Assembly: GCA_937876195.1 (NCBI GenBank)
Contig: CALEIK010000024.1
Coordinates: 124,001-188,000 of the forward strand
Length of the DNA stretch: 64,000 nt
From: an uncultured Flavobacteriales bacterium
GTDB lineage: Bacteria > Bacteroidota > Bacteroidia > Flavobacteriales_D > Crocinitomicaceae
Reading direction: 5' to 3'
Every line of letters begins with the position of its first letter. Within the stretch, counting starts at the first letter, position 1. Below the pieces are notes generated by a model. That model was not told the origin of the DNA. It saw only the letters and a list, made by a program, of their open reading frames with translations, and did not search any database. Made by a program: the position numbers and the translations under genes. This document shows, one piece after another, positions 8,337 to 17,919 of the stretch.

Positions 8337-11300
8337 ATGGATTATAATTTTCAGGACATAGAAAAGAAATGGAGAGCGTTTTGGGCTGAAAACAAGACGT
8401 TTCGAGCTGAAGACAACTCGACTAAACCAAAATTCTATGTGCTGGACATGTTTCCATACCCTTCTGGAGCTGGATTGCACGTTGGACATCCACTCGGATA
8501 CATCGCCTCGGATATTTACGCGCGTTACAAACGTTTGCAAGGATTCAATGTTTTGCACCCCATGGGATACGATTCATTCGGATTACCAGCGGAACAATAC
8601 GCGATTCAAACTGGACAGCATCCGGCGGTTACGACAAAAACCAATATTGAAGGTGGAGTTGATAACCAAGGAAATAAAATTGCTGGTTATCGAAATCAGT
8701 TGGATATCATGGGATTCTCCTTCGATTGGGACCGTGAAGTCAGAACTTCTTCGCCCGATTATTACAAATGGACACAGTGGATTTTCAAGCAATTGTACAA
8801 TTCCTATTACGATACTACAGCGGACAAAGCACAATCGATTGATGTGCTAATTGCTGAATTTTCAACGAATGGAAATACGAAAGTAAATGCTACAAACGAT
8901 TGCGATATTACTTTTTCGGCAGAGGAATGGAAAGCATTTTCTGAAAAACGAAAAGAGGAAATTTTACAAATGTACCGTTTGACGTTTCTTGCCGATTCAT
9001 GGGTAAACTGGTGTCCCGCATTGGGAACTGTTTTGGCCAACGATGAGGTCGTGAACGGTGTTTCCGAACGTGGAGGTCACCCGGTAGAGCAAAAACTAAT
9101 GCGCCAGTGGTCCATGCGTATCAAAGCATACGCTGAGCGTTTATTGACAGGACTTGACACCATCGATTGGACGGATTCCATCAAAGATCAACAACGCAAT
9201 TGGATCGGAAAATCGGTAGGTTGTAGTGTGCGGTTTGAAGTTGCCTTCGACTCCGCAAGTGTTGCCTTCGACTCCGCTCAGTCAACGAATGAAATGAAGG
9301 TCTCTGAGCGCAGTCGAAGAGCCGAAATTGAAGTCTTCACCACCCGCCCCGACACCATTTACGGAGTTTCATTCATGGTGTTAGCGCCAGAACATCCGTT
9401 GGTAGATGAAATCACAACAGCAGAGTTTGCTGCAGGCGTTGCTGAATACAAGAAACAAGCATCGTTGAAATCGGAAAGAGACCGACAAGCGGATGTAAAA
9501 AATATTACGGGACAAAATACAGGAGCATTTGCCATTCACCCATTTACGGGAGAAAAAGTGCAGATCTGGATTGGAGATTATGTCTTGGCTTCCTACGGAA
9601 CAGGTGCCGTAATGGCGGTTCCATGTGGCGACCAACGCGATTGGGAGTTTGCAACGCATTTCGGCATTGAGATCATTAATATTTTTGAAGGAAAGGACAT
9701 TTCTGAAGGAGCATATACGGAAAAGGATGCGGTGATTGCCAATTCTGATTTCTTGAATGGACTTCCAGCACCAAAGGCCATTAAGTTGGCGATTTACGAA
9801 ATTGAAAAGCGTGGAATTGGTAAAGGAAAGACACAGTACAGATTAAGAGATGCTGTGTTTTCGCGCCAACGTTATTGGGGAGAACCATTTCCTGTGTATT
9901 ACAAAGATGAAACGCCTTATTTGGTGGATGACAAGCATTTGCCGATTACATTGCCCGAAGTTGATAAATATTTGCCGACGGAAGATGGTGAACCGCCTTT
10001 GGCACGTGCGGAAAAATCTGCATGGAATCATTTTGAAGGCGATCGTATGGAATACAACACCATGCCAGGTTGGGCAGGAAGTTCATGGTATTTCTTGCGC
10101 TACATGGACCCGAAAAACGACAATGAGTTTGTAGCCAAAGAAAAAGTGGACTACTGGCAAAACGTTGATTTGTACATTGGTGGTTCTGAACACGCTACGG
10201 GACATTTACTCTACGCACGTTTCTGGACAAAATTCTTGTACGATTTGGGTTACGTTCCGTTTGATGAACCTTTCAAAAAGTTGATCAATCAGGGGATGAT
10301 TTTGGGGAGGAGTAGTTTTGTTTATATGGTTTACATTACCTATACGGTTGAAGTTGATTCGGAAGTTAAGGAAGTTGTAGATGATAAAATATTCTTCTTT
10401 TCAAGAAATCCATATTTGGAAGAAAACTCTGAGGATTTTCAAAAATTAATTGAACGAAGAGAACAAGTTAGAAAGAATATAAATTTTGAAGGGTATCAGA
10501 GTTTGCCTATTACTCATTTACCTATGAGAGTAGATATTTCCTTGGTTGATAATGATGTTTTGAATTTGGATTTGTTCAAGAAAACGTATAAGTACAAGGA
10601 ATTAACTAAGAATAAAGAGGTTGAATTCATTTTAGAAGAAGACGGAACATACATCTGTGGGCACGAAGTTGAAAAAATGTCCAAGTCCAAATACAACGTT
10701 CAAACTCCAGACGAGTTAGTCGAAAAATTTGGAGCAGATACCTTGCGCATGTACGAGATGTTTTTGGGACCGTTGGAACAAGCAAAACCTTGGGATACCA
10801 AAGGGATTAACGGCGTGCACAACTTCTTGCGTAAATTTTGGCGTTTGTTCAACATCGACGAGAGTGGAAATGCGCAATTGTCCAACGACGCACCAAGCAA
10901 AGAAGCGTTAAAAACCTTGCATAAAACCATCAAAAAAGTGGGAGATGATTTAGATCGTTTTTCCTTCAACACGGGCGTTTCCAACTTTATGATTTGCGCC
11001 AACGAACTCACCGACCAAAAATGCAACAACAAGCAAATTTTGGAGGAATTGGTCGTTCTACTTTCACCTTATGCGCCGCACGTATGTGAGGAATTGTGGG
11101 TGAAGTTGGGCAATGAGGCAGGAACATTGAGTTATGCGAAATTTCCTGAATTCAACGAAGCACATTTGGTAGAAGCCAACATTGCGTACCCAGTTTCTTT
11201 CAACGGTAAAATGCGTTTCAAAATAGAATTGCCAACCGCATTAACGCCAAAAGAAGTCGAAGCGGAAGTACTTGCCTTTGACCAAACACAAAAATACTTG

Positions 11301-11363
11301 GAAGGAAATACACCAAAAAAGGTGATTGTCGTTCCAGGGAAGATAGTGAATGTGGTGATGTAA
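8337..11363 (+). CDS. leuS: Leucyl-tRNA synthetase
   Basis: This 1008-residue class I synthetase charges tRNA-Leu with leucine. The HIGH motif appears as HVGH at residues 48-51 and KMSKS at 780-784. The CP1 editing domain holds the threonine-rich TTRPDTIYG block at 335-343, followed by the Bacteroidota-style C-terminal part (GADTLRMYEMFLGPLEQAKPWDT). Two insertions are visible. Residues 302-329, just before TTRPD, are coded by a palindromic dispersed repeat (9240-9319). A second AT-rich insertion of about 45-50 residues lies between the GRSSFVY segment and THLPMRVDISLVDND, before KMSKS. Both keep the frame, and core motifs are intact, so the enzyme is probably functional. The 3' end is followed by a duplicated copy of its own terminus. 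Confidence 0.96.
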   Translation: MDYNFQDIEKKWRAFWAENKTFRAEDNSTKPKFYVLDMFPYPSGAGLHVGHPLGYIASDIYARYKRLQGFNVLHPMGYDSFGLPAEQYAIQTGQHPAVTTKTNIEGGVDNQGNKIAGYRNQLDIMGFSFDWDREVRTSSPDYYKWTQWIFKQLYNSYYDTTADKAQSIDVLIAEFSTNGNTKVNATNDCDITFSAEEWKAFSEKRKEEILQMYRLTFLADSWVNWCPALGTVLANDEVVNGVSERGGHPVEQKLMRQWSMRIKAYAERLLTGLDTIDWTDSIKDQQRNWIGKSVGCSVRFEVAFDSASVAFDSAQSTNEMKVSERSRRAEIEVFTTRPDTIYGVSFMVLAPEHPLVDEITTAEFAAGVAEYKKQASLKSERDRQADVKNITGQNTGAFAIHPFTGEKVQIWIGDYVLASYGTGAVMAVPCGDQRDWEFATHFGIEIINIFEGKDISEGAYTEKDAVIANSDFLNGLPAPKAIKLAIYEIEKRGIGKGKTQYRLRDAVFSRQRYWGEPFPVYYKDETPYLVDDKHLPITLPEVDKYLPTEDGEPPLARAEKSAWNHFEGDRMEYNTMPGWAGSSWYFLRYMDPKNDNEFVAKEKVDYWQNVDLYIGGSEHATGHLLYARFWTKFLYDLGYVPFDEPFKKLINQGMILGRSSFVYMVYITYTVEVDSEVKEVVDDKIFFFSRNPYLEENSEDFQKLIERREQVRKNINFEGYQSLPITHLPMRVDISLVDNDVLNLDLFKKTYKYKELTKNKEVEFILEEDGTYICGHEVEKMSKSKYNVQTPDELVEKFGADTLRMYEMFLGPLEQAKPWDTKGINGVHNFLRKFWRLFNIDESGNAQLSNDAPSKEALKTLHKTIKKVGDDLDRFSFNTGVSNFMICANELTDQKCNNKQILEELVVLLSPYAPHVCEELWVKLGNEAGTLSYAKFPEFNEAHLVEANIAYPVSFNGKMRFKIELPTALTPKEVEAEVLAFDQTQKYLEGNTPKKVIVVPGKIVNVVM
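9240..9319. repeat. Dispersed palindromic repeat inserted in frame in leuS
   Basis: Two direct copies of GTTGCCTTCGACTCCGC (9240-9256, 9261-9277) are followed by an inverted partner: CTTCGACTCCGCTCAG at 9266-9281 against CTGAGCGCAGTCGAAG at 9304-9319, which pair with one mismatch. Repeats of the type CTTCGACTCCGCTCAG are familiar to me from intergenic DNA of Flavobacteriia; that recollection was not checked by search. Here the repeat codes for residues 302-329 of LeuRS. Confidence 0.85.
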
Positions 11364-11403
11364 ATTAACTGTGTTCGGACTTGCTTCTCAAAAAGTGAAT
11401 GCA

Positions 11404-11480
11404 GTTCCAGGGAAGATTACCTTCCCTGTCTGACGACAGGCAGAGGTGCTTGCGTTGCAGGTGTGAATGTGGTGATGTAA
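11404..11480 (+). repeat. Duplicated 3' end of leuS, interrupted by a palindromic insert
   Basis: The end of leuS contains GTTCCAGGGAAGAT (11331-11344) and GTGAATGTGGTGATGTAA (11346-11363). Both strings recur in the same order downstream, at 11404-11417 and 11463-11480, the second including the TAA. Between the two copied strings lies a 45-base insert with a hairpin-like core (CCTGTCTGACGACAGG, 11425-11440). This is a non-coding ghost of the leuS terminus. Confidence 0.85.
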
Positions 11481-11542
11481 CTAAAAAAATCAGTTACTTT
11501 TCTCCTTTCTCGAATTATAAGAATAGAACAAACTCTTTTCTT

Positions 11543-12217
11543 ATGAGAACAATCCTTTTTTTAACCTTAATTTTTCTGGCATTTTCAGCAGATGCACAAA
11601 CGAAGTTTGCACCAGTGGTCGTTAGTGTGATGAACTATGACAAACAGCCAATGATTTATGATAAAATTATTTTTCAGGGTCGTAAGACGAAGAAAACGAT
11701 AGTTGGAATCACAGATGTCTCTGGAAAGTTCACGACCAAACTGCCAGCAGGAGACATTTACGACATTAAGATTGATGCCATTGGCGACCAGTTGGAATAC
11801 AATTCAGTGGAAATTCCAGCCATTCCTGCTGATGCTGAATACGGCGTGATGGAATTATTTGTGATGTATGAAATGCCTGAAATGGTTACACTTTCAAATC
11901 TACATTTTGAAACTGGTAAATCGACCATAAAAACAGCGAGTTACGCATCGTTGAATCAATTGGCAGAATTTTTAATCCGCAAACAACGGCAACGAATTAT
12001 AATTGCTGGACATACAGACAATGTTGGTGATCCAACAGCGAACAATAGGCTCTCACTCGATAGAGCGGAGGCCGTGAAAAAATATTTGATCAACAAAGGA
12101 GTTCCTGCGGAATTAATGAGGGCAAAGGGCTACGGTGATACACGTCCAATTGCTGACAATACTTCGGAAGCAGGTCGTGCTCAGAACAGAAGAACTGAAA
12201 TCCACTTAGTAGATTAG
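11543..12217 (+). CDS. OmpA-like peptidoglycan-binding protein
   Basis: I start the gene at the ATG at 11543 (MRTILFLTLIFLAFSADAQ), which gives a clean signal peptide; an in-frame start at 11399 would lie in the duplicated leuS debris. The 224-residue product has an N-terminal beta domain that resembles a carboxypeptidase-regulatory-like fold (residues about 22-110), then an OmpA C-terminal domain. The latter shows NLHFETGKSTIK, IIIAGHTDNVGD, NNRLSLDRAEAVKKYL and GYGDTRPIADN...RAQNRRTEI. This domain binds the diaminopimelate part of peptidoglycan, so the protein likely links the outer membrane or periplasmic complexes to the wall. Partner unknown. Confidence 0.85.
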   Translation: MRTILFLTLIFLAFSADAQTKFAPVVVSVMNYDKQPMIYDKIIFQGRKTKKTIVGITDVSGKFTTKLPAGDIYDIKIDAIGDQLEYNSVEIPAIPADAEYGVMELFVMYEMPEMVTLSNLHFETGKSTIKTASYASLNQLAEFLIRKQRQRIIIAGHTDNVGDPTANNRLSLDRAEAVKKYLINKGVPAELMRAKGYGDTRPIADNTSEAGRAQNRRTEIHLVD

Positions 12218-12334
12218 ATGCAAGGACGGCATACGAAATCGGGATTGTTTTCGTTGTATAGTTGTAGAATAGTGTGCGCGCATTGGAATTTGGCACACGC
12301 TTTGCTTTTGGGTAGTACATTAAATTGAGAAGCC

Positions 12335-13117
12335 ATGAAAAAATTCATTTATTCAATTGCAGTGATAGGATTGTTCTTCGGAATGACGAGTTCTAGCTTG
12401 GTCAAGTATCCTTCAGTAAACAATACAGCATTTAAACTGGGCGAGGTACTTCGTTACCGCGTCACTTACGGTTTTGTGGATGCAGGTGAAGCCATTTTGG
12501 AAGTGAAAGCAACTTCTAAGAAAGGCGCCAATCGACCGTTGTACCACGTGAAAGGTACAGGAAGAACATTGGGTGGATTCAACGCATTTTACAAAGTACA
12601 AGATACCTACGAGAGTTATATCGATCAACAGTCAATTATGCCTTGGTACTTTGTGCGAGATGTCAACGAGGGTGGATATAAAGTCAACCAGAAGTACACA
12701 TTCAAGCAGAATTTGAACAAAGTTGAGACGGGTGAGAAATCATACAAAACACCAATGGGTGTTCAGGACATGGTTTCATCGTTTTACAAGGCGCGTACGT
12801 TGAACTTCAACAACATGAAAAAGGGGCAGACCTTTGAGTTTAAATGTTTCATGGACGATGAGGTGTACAATTTGAAGATCAAGTATGATGGTGATGAAGT
12901 AATCAAAATCCGAAAGGGAAAATTCAAATGCCACAAATTTGTACCTGTTGTTCAAACTGGACGTTATTTTGAAAACGAAGAGGACGTGAACTTTTGGGTA
13001 ACGGCCGATAAGAATAAAATACCAGTTTTAGTTAAAGCAAAAATTCCTGTGGGAACCGTGAAGATGCATCTTGTGGAATGGGATGGTTTGAAGAATGAGT
13101 TAACAAGCAAGTTGTAA
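12335..13117 (+). CDS. DUF3108 domain-containing periplasmic protein
   Basis: The 260-residue protein has a signal peptide (MKKFIYSIAVIGLFFGMTSSSL) and matches the DUF3108 pattern: GEVLRYRVTYGFVDAGEAILEV near residue 37, a YHVKGTGRTLGGFNAFYKVQDTY block near residue 70, then DMVSSFYKARTLNF and a C-terminal VWVTADKNKIPVLVK-like stretch. DUF3108 proteins are periplasmic or exported beta proteins without an established function. It follows the OmpA-like gene in the same direction with a 117-base gap and ends in a terminator. Confidence 0.82.
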   Translation: MKKFIYSIAVIGLFFGMTSSSLVKYPSVNNTAFKLGEVLRYRVTYGFVDAGEAILEVKATSKKGANRPLYHVKGTGRTLGGFNAFYKVQDTYESYIDQQSIMPWYFVRDVNEGGYKVNQKYTFKQNLNKVETGEKSYKTPMGVQDMVSSFYKARTLNFNNMKKGQTFEFKCFMDDEVYNLKIKYDGDEVIKIRKGKFKCHKFVPVVQTGRYFENEEDVNFWVTADKNKIPVLVKAKIPVGTVKMHLVEWDGLKNELTSKL

Positions 13118-13140
13118 ATTCACCCTACAGAATTAGAAGG

Positions 13141-13168
13141 AGAGTTCGCCTATGGCGGACTCTTTTTT
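13141..13168 (+). terminator. Rho-independent terminator after the DUF3108 gene
   Basis: AGTTCGCC and GGCGGACT form an eight-base stem with one G-T pair around a TAT loop, followed by seven T. Confidence 0.85.
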
Positions 13169-13428
13169 TGTGCGCTTATTTTCGTTCATAGAAGCGTTCT
13201 TGTTCTTTCCAGTAAGGTAATGTTGAACTAGATTGATTGCCAATCTACTTTCACATACAAACATGCTACTGAGGAGTAGGTTTGTGAATCGCTGCAGAGA
13301 ATAGAGAGAATAGATTACCTAGTTAGAGGGATAGTTTCTTCCTGCATTAGGTATGCACTAAATACAAGCACAAGCATCATACTTAGTACGAGCTAGACGG
13401 GTAAAGAATCAAGCTTAAGAACACAGCA
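13169..13428. other. Intergenic region between convergent terminators
   Basis: About 260 bases between the terminators of two convergent genes. I see no open frame worth calling, no RNA gene and no repeated element here. Confidence 0.6.
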
Positions 13429-13460
13429 CAAAAAAAGGGAGACCGAAGCCTCCCTTTCTT
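13429..13460 (-). terminator. Rho-independent terminator of the large T9SS protein gene
   Basis: On the minus strand AAAGGGAGG...CTCCCTTT forms a stem around a CTTCGGT loop, followed by a T run. It lies 15-45 bases beyond the stop of the 1421-residue protein gene. Confidence 0.88.
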
Positions 13461-13474
13461 GATATTAAATCAAT

Positions 13475-16400
13475 TTATTGTTTTACAACTCTGAATGTTT
13501 TTTCAGCACTATCGTTGTAAACTCGAATCATGTAAATACCTGGCTCAAGTTTCTCGAAGCTGATTTCAGTTGTTTCTGTACCGTTAATCGCAGCTTCTTT
13601 CACTGAAATTACACGTCCATTCACATCTGTTAACTCATAGCTGAATACTTCAGCATTTCCAGTGCTTGAAACGAATACCAATCCATCAGTTGGGTTAGGA
13701 TATACGTTCATCTCACCGAACACCAATTCTTGGATGTCTAAGTAATTACACGTTGACAATACTGTCAATACAATGTTAGAAGTGTCATTTGGACAAACTC
13801 CATTCGTTGTAATGTAATCATAGTTATAATTTCCACCAAAATTGCTCGCTGTGATAGAAACAGAAGTAGGGTTGTTCGATGGATCGTACCATTGACCACC
13901 TAAATCTATATTTCCTGATAAACCAGATAACAAGTTAATTGGTTCGTTCAAACATGCAGTAATTGTGCCATCTGAACCTGCTGAAGAAGGAGGATAGATC
14001 GTTAATGTTGCTATCGTGGTATCTTCGGCGCAAGGAGTTTTTACGATATAATAGAAATCATAATCTCCAGAAGGAAGAGTAGAAACATTCACAACACTTC
14101 CGTTTAACACACCGGGATTTGAAGGGAAACTCCATGTTCCGAAATCTTCACCTAAAGTAACGATAGATGTCAAGTCAATTGTTCCATCTAAGCGACAAAC
14201 ATCTGTAGTTCCGTCAATACCTTCATTCAACGTACACGGAAGTACTTGAACATAATCAATTACGTTCGCACGACCAAAATTATTGATTCCTTCGAATGCT
14301 ATTTGTACTGTTGTATCAGTAAGGTAAAGTGTATCAAGGGTCCAAGCGCTAACATTTCCAGTATAGGATGCAATTTCAGTCCACACGGATGCCGCCCCAG
14401 ATGTATACACCTTAGTTATGTTTTGATCGGGTGACCAGAATTCTTGTGCGTATGCAAAAATTACCGCTACACTGTCTTGCCCTGCAAAATCAAAACGAGG
14501 ACTTTCCAGTTTAGTGATTGGGTCACCTGTTCCAAAAGCAGAAACAAAACGCGCATTCAAAGTCCCTTCATAAGCCGTTGTTACAAGCCCACCAGAAGAT
14601 CCTGTTTGGTATGTCCAATCTTCGGCACCAACTTCTTGGATGTTTTGCCAACAAGCACGTGTTTCAGAATTATCTTCAAATGTTTCAATGAACGGAATTC
14701 CATAGATTCCACAAGCTGTGGTGAAATTCACCATGTTCCATGAACCAGTTGTTGTACCTGCTCCGCAATTTGCAGAAACATATACATCGTACTCAGTGTT
14801 TCCATCAAGTCCTGTGATAATCGCAAAGGTGTCAGTAACTAAATCACTTCCGATTTCAGTTCCAGTACCTGGTGTAAACCCTGGTAATCCCCATTCTACA
14901 TTCCACTCAGTCTCAGAACCATTTGAGTTCCATGAAACCTGACCGCCGTTATCTGTAATAACTTCCATGTAAGCATCAGATGGAGCACCTGCCTCGCCAA
15001 CAATTACCACGTAGGTAGAACTTTGGTCCAAGTTTCCATCTTGTACTACAACTGAATACGTTCCAGCCATTAAGTCAGTTGGAATAGCACCAAATGCTCC
15101 TCCATCCACTGAAAACTGGAATGGTGCAGCACCACAATGAAGTGCAGAGATAATAAATGAACCTGTTGGTGAATTGTTACAATCTGCATCAATTGGGTCA
15201 AGCTCAACATTTACATTGTTTACATTTACTGTAACTAAAGTTCGAGAAGCACTTAAACAGTTTCCTAAAGCGGTTTCCGCATAAAATTCATACACACCTG
15301 GTGTCGTCGTTGGTATAACTGTTGTTCCCACAGTTTCAAAGGGAGAACCTGTTCCTTCGAATGTCCCTGCAGTGGCAGCATCATACCAGTTCATCGTATA
15401 GGCTGCAAAAGGGACATTGTATGTGATCATACCCGTCGCATCACCTGAACCAACTACAACAGCATTTTCATCTAAAATATCGAACGTACATTCGCCGTCA
15501 AAAGCTCCAGTATTCCACTCTGTCGTAATGACATCACCTTCAAAAACGTTAAAGTTTATAGAAGCGGCAGTTCCGGTAGCAAAAGTACCATTCGCTACAA
15601 GCGTTCCATTTGCCAAAATGTCAACAGAAGCACCGTTCCATCCATCGCCATAAGAATCAAACATATCCAGAGTATAAGTCAATTCCATTGGACTAGCTTG
15701 CGCATTTATAGGAATAGAGAGATCACTTGCACATGCATCATAAACATCTGGATTAGCCAGAGGTGCTTCTGGAATGACCGTATCTATAGTGCCAATGGTA
15801 ATCATGATAGGATTACTTTCTAACATAGTTGCATCTTGAATAACAACTGAATAAGTGCCTGGGCCTAAATCTGTTGGAATTGGACCAAAAGCACCACCAC
15901 CAATGGAATATAAGAATGGTTCTGTCCCACATTCTATTGTTCCAAGTGTAAACGAACCATTATTGTAACCGACGCATGTTTCATCCACTGGAATTAAAGC
16001 AGCGTTTACGTCAATAACGTTTACCGTAACTAGTGCTCTTGTAGCACTTTCACACACACCGTCAATAGTTGCTGCGTAAAACTCATATGTTCCAAGAGTA
16101 GAAGGGTCAGTTAAAACTGAATTCCCAATACAATCGAAAGGAGTACCAGTACCTACTTGGGTACCCGCAGTAGCTGCGTCAAACCAGCTTACATCAGCAG
16201 GTAATGAATAATTAATAGACAAAACTACTTCTCCGAAGGTAGCATCATCAACTCCACCATCGTCAAATGATTCAGTGATTATCAAGTCCAAAGATCCACC
16301 TGTAGTCGGGAATCCAGCTAAATTAATTACAGGATCTGGTGAAATAACACCTGGTGAACCAAGTGCAGATATTTGCGTTGGTGCGAGTGTAAACATATCA

Positions 16401-17740
16401 CCCAATGCAATACGAATTTCACTTCTCCATGATCCATTGATCGCCTCAACATCTGTCAATAGAAGTTCCGCGGAAGTTATTGTTGCACCAGCAGGCAATG
16501 CTGGTATAGCAACGGGTATTGTTAATCCTGTACCCGAATGCGTAATACTCGTACCAAGAGAGGTCGATTGATTCAAAATAATTGTAGAACTTCCCGGTGT
16601 TGCCTCGATATCGAAGTCTGATAGTCCAGAACAAATATCGTATACTGCTGTAGTTACAATGGGCGCGTCAGGTATTTCAGTTTGTACCGTAACAGTAACA
16701 CCAACGGTACTTGACCAACATTGTGTCGCAGTTTCATAAGCAGAAACATAGTATGTACCTGTACTTCCTACATTGTAAGGAGTTGCAGCGTCAGCAGCCA
16801 TGGAGGTCCCATCTACAGTTGTTCCTTGCCAATAATATTCGTATCCTGCTGGAGCGGGATCTACAGAAATCGTAGTACCAGGTAAACATACAGGACTTTG
16901 TGCAGCAACAGGTGCTGGAGGGTCAGTTGCCACAGGGAAGTTACTAATTGTAATAGCTTCAGCGTCTGCCCAAACATCTAATGCAGGAACGTATGCACGA
17001 ATGTAATATGTACCATTGTTGAAGACAGTAAGTGGACCTACATAAGGATCAGCTGTAGATGTTCCTACCGCCGAAGCTTGCCAGTACCATTCAACACCTG
17101 GATCTGGTGAACCAGCTGCTGTTATGTTTGTTCCAGTCGCACACGTAGGAATTCCTGGGTCCTGACTTAATAGAGGAGAGTCTGGAACTGTGTAAACAGT
17201 CACATTGTCAACAATCCAATACCATGAATAGTCACCGGTCCAATGAAAGCGCACCTGCGCTATCGCAGATCCGTTAGCAGCCAAAGTAATATCGATATCT
17301 TCAGCTTGCGGGTCAGCAGTTGAGGTAGTCCCAGCTAAAACAGAGTTCCATGTGGCCCCGTCAAAGACTTCAACGTCATAAGCACCACCAAATCCTTCTT
17401 CGAAATAGTGATCAAAGGATAACATAATTGTCCCAGTTATTGCTGAAGCATCGAAAGTTGGTGAAACAAGAACAGCGTCTTCACCACCTATGTTGCCATT
17501 GAAATCACTATCAAATACAGCTGCTGGGTCTGTAATTGGAGCATTCAACGTCTGTCCTCCTGGATTGTCAAAATACCAAAGACCGCCGTTGCCAGCAAAA
17601 TCATCATTTGACCAACCTGCAGGTGGGACCTGACCAGCGCCAGTAGAAAAATCTTCCTGAAAAATAATTTGTGCGTGCGATACTCCTAGAGTGAAAAAGC
17701 AAAGAAGTAGTGCAGCAACGTAATTGTACAAAATTTTCAT
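13475..17740 (-). CDS. Giant multi-domain T9SS cargo protein (type A sorting domain)
   Basis: The 1421-residue protein has a signal peptide (ending near SHAQ, residue 24). An N-terminal beta-sandwich of MAM/cleaved-adhesin type follows (about 25-180: IIFQEDFSTG, YWIVDNVTVY). Next come several Ig-like or SprB-like repeats; two near-identical segments read PFLYSIGGGAFGPIPTDL and PFQFSVDGGAFGAIPTDL, each with GTYSVVIQD or GTYSVVVQD. A fibronectin type III-like module (AYMEVITDNGGQVSWNSNG) and a second adhesin-like domain (IPFIETFEDNSETRACW) precede the C-terminal type A sorting domain (NVYPNPTDGLVFV...GIYMIRVYNDSAEKTFRVVKQ). I infer export by the T9SS to the cell surface or medium, with a role in adhesion. 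Ligand unknown. Confidence 0.88.
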   Translation of the reverse strand: MKILYNYVAALLLCFFTLGVSHAQIIFQEDFSTGAGQVPPAGWSNDDFAGNGGLWYFDNPGGQTLNAPITDPAAVFDSDFNGNIGGEDAVLVSPTFDASAITGTIMLSFDHYFEEGFGGAYDVEVFDGATWNSVLAGTTSTADPQAEDIDITLAANGSAIAQVRFHWTGDYSWYWIVDNVTVYTVPDSPLLSQDPGIPTCATGTNITAAGSPDPGVEWYWQASAVGTSTADPYVGPLTVFNNGTYYIRAYVPALDVWADAEAITISNFPVATDPPAPVAAQSPVCLPGTTISVDPAPAGYEYYWQGTTVDGTSMAADAATPYNVGSTGTYYVSAYETATQCWSSTVGVTVTVQTEIPDAPIVTTAVYDICSGLSDFDIEATPGSSTIILNQSTSLGTSITHSGTGLTIPVAIPALPAGATITSAELLLTDVEAINGSWRSEIRIALGDMFTLAPTQISALGSPGVISPDPVINLAGFPTTGGSLDLIITESFDDGGVDDATFGEVVLSINYSLPADVSWFDAATAGTQVGTGTPFDCIGNSVLTDPSTLGTYEFYAATIDGVCESATRALVTVNVIDVNAALIPVDETCVGYNNGSFTLGTIECGTEPFLYSIGGGAFGPIPTDLGPGTYSVVIQDATMLESNPIMITIGTIDTVIPEAPLANPDVYDACASDLSIPINAQASPMELTYTLDMFDSYGDGWNGASVDILANGTLVANGTFATGTAASINFNVFEGDVITTEWNTGAFDGECTFDILDENAVVVGSGDATGMITYNVPFAAYTMNWYDAATAGTFEGTGSPFETVGTTVIPTTTPGVYEFYAETALGNCLSASRTLVTVNVNNVNVELDPIDADCNNSPTGSFIISALHCGAAPFQFSVDGGAFGAIPTDLMAGTYSVVVQDGNLDQSSTYVVIVGEAGAPSDAYMEVITDNGGQVSWNSNGSETEWNVEWGLPGFTPGTGTEIGSDLVTDTFAIITGLDGNTEYDVYVSANCGAGTTTGSWNMVNFTTACGIYGIPFIETFEDNSETRACWQNIQEVGAEDWTYQTGSSGGLVTTAYEGTLNARFVSAFGTGDPITKLESPRFDFAGQDSVAVIFAYAQEFWSPDQNITKVYTSGAASVWTEIASYTGNVSAWTLDTLYLTDTTVQIAFEGINNFGRANVIDYVQVLPCTLNEGIDGTTDVCRLDGTIDLTSIVTLGEDFGTWSFPSNPGVLNGSVVNVSTLPSGDYDFYYIVKTPCAEDTTIATLTIYPPSSAGSDGTITACLNEPINLLSGLSGNIDLGGQWYDPSNNPTSVSITASNFGGNYNYDYITTNGVCPNDTSNIVLTVLSTCNYLDIQELVFGEMNVYPNPTDGLVFVSSTGNAEVFSYELTDVNGRVISVKEAAINGTETTEISFEKLEPGIYMIRVYNDSAEKTFRVVKQ

Positions 17741-17919
17741 AAATATAAATTTTAGTTATAATAAGTAACAAAGTTACGCCTATTTACCCGAAGGAACCAA
17801 ATAATAAAAGTTAAATTAATACACCAAAGTTGGAAGCTTAACGGTTGATCACTGAGATTACACATATAATCTCTATTGAATTTTTCGGGGATTAGATTAT
17901 TTTTACAGAAAAACTATAC

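Noticed and set aside
8437..8850. Open frame overlapping the start of leuS in another frame
   Set aside because: It lies fully within the conserved HIGH-motif region of leuS and has no recognisable content.
11399..11542. Longer N-terminus for the OmpA-like protein
   Set aside because: The upstream codons are the duplicated leuS end and repeat DNA; the signal peptide begins at 11543.
15417..16571. Open frames on the plus strand inside the giant T9SS protein gene
   Set aside because: They run opposite to a long coding frame with clear domains, and show low-complexity residues expected from the reverse strand.
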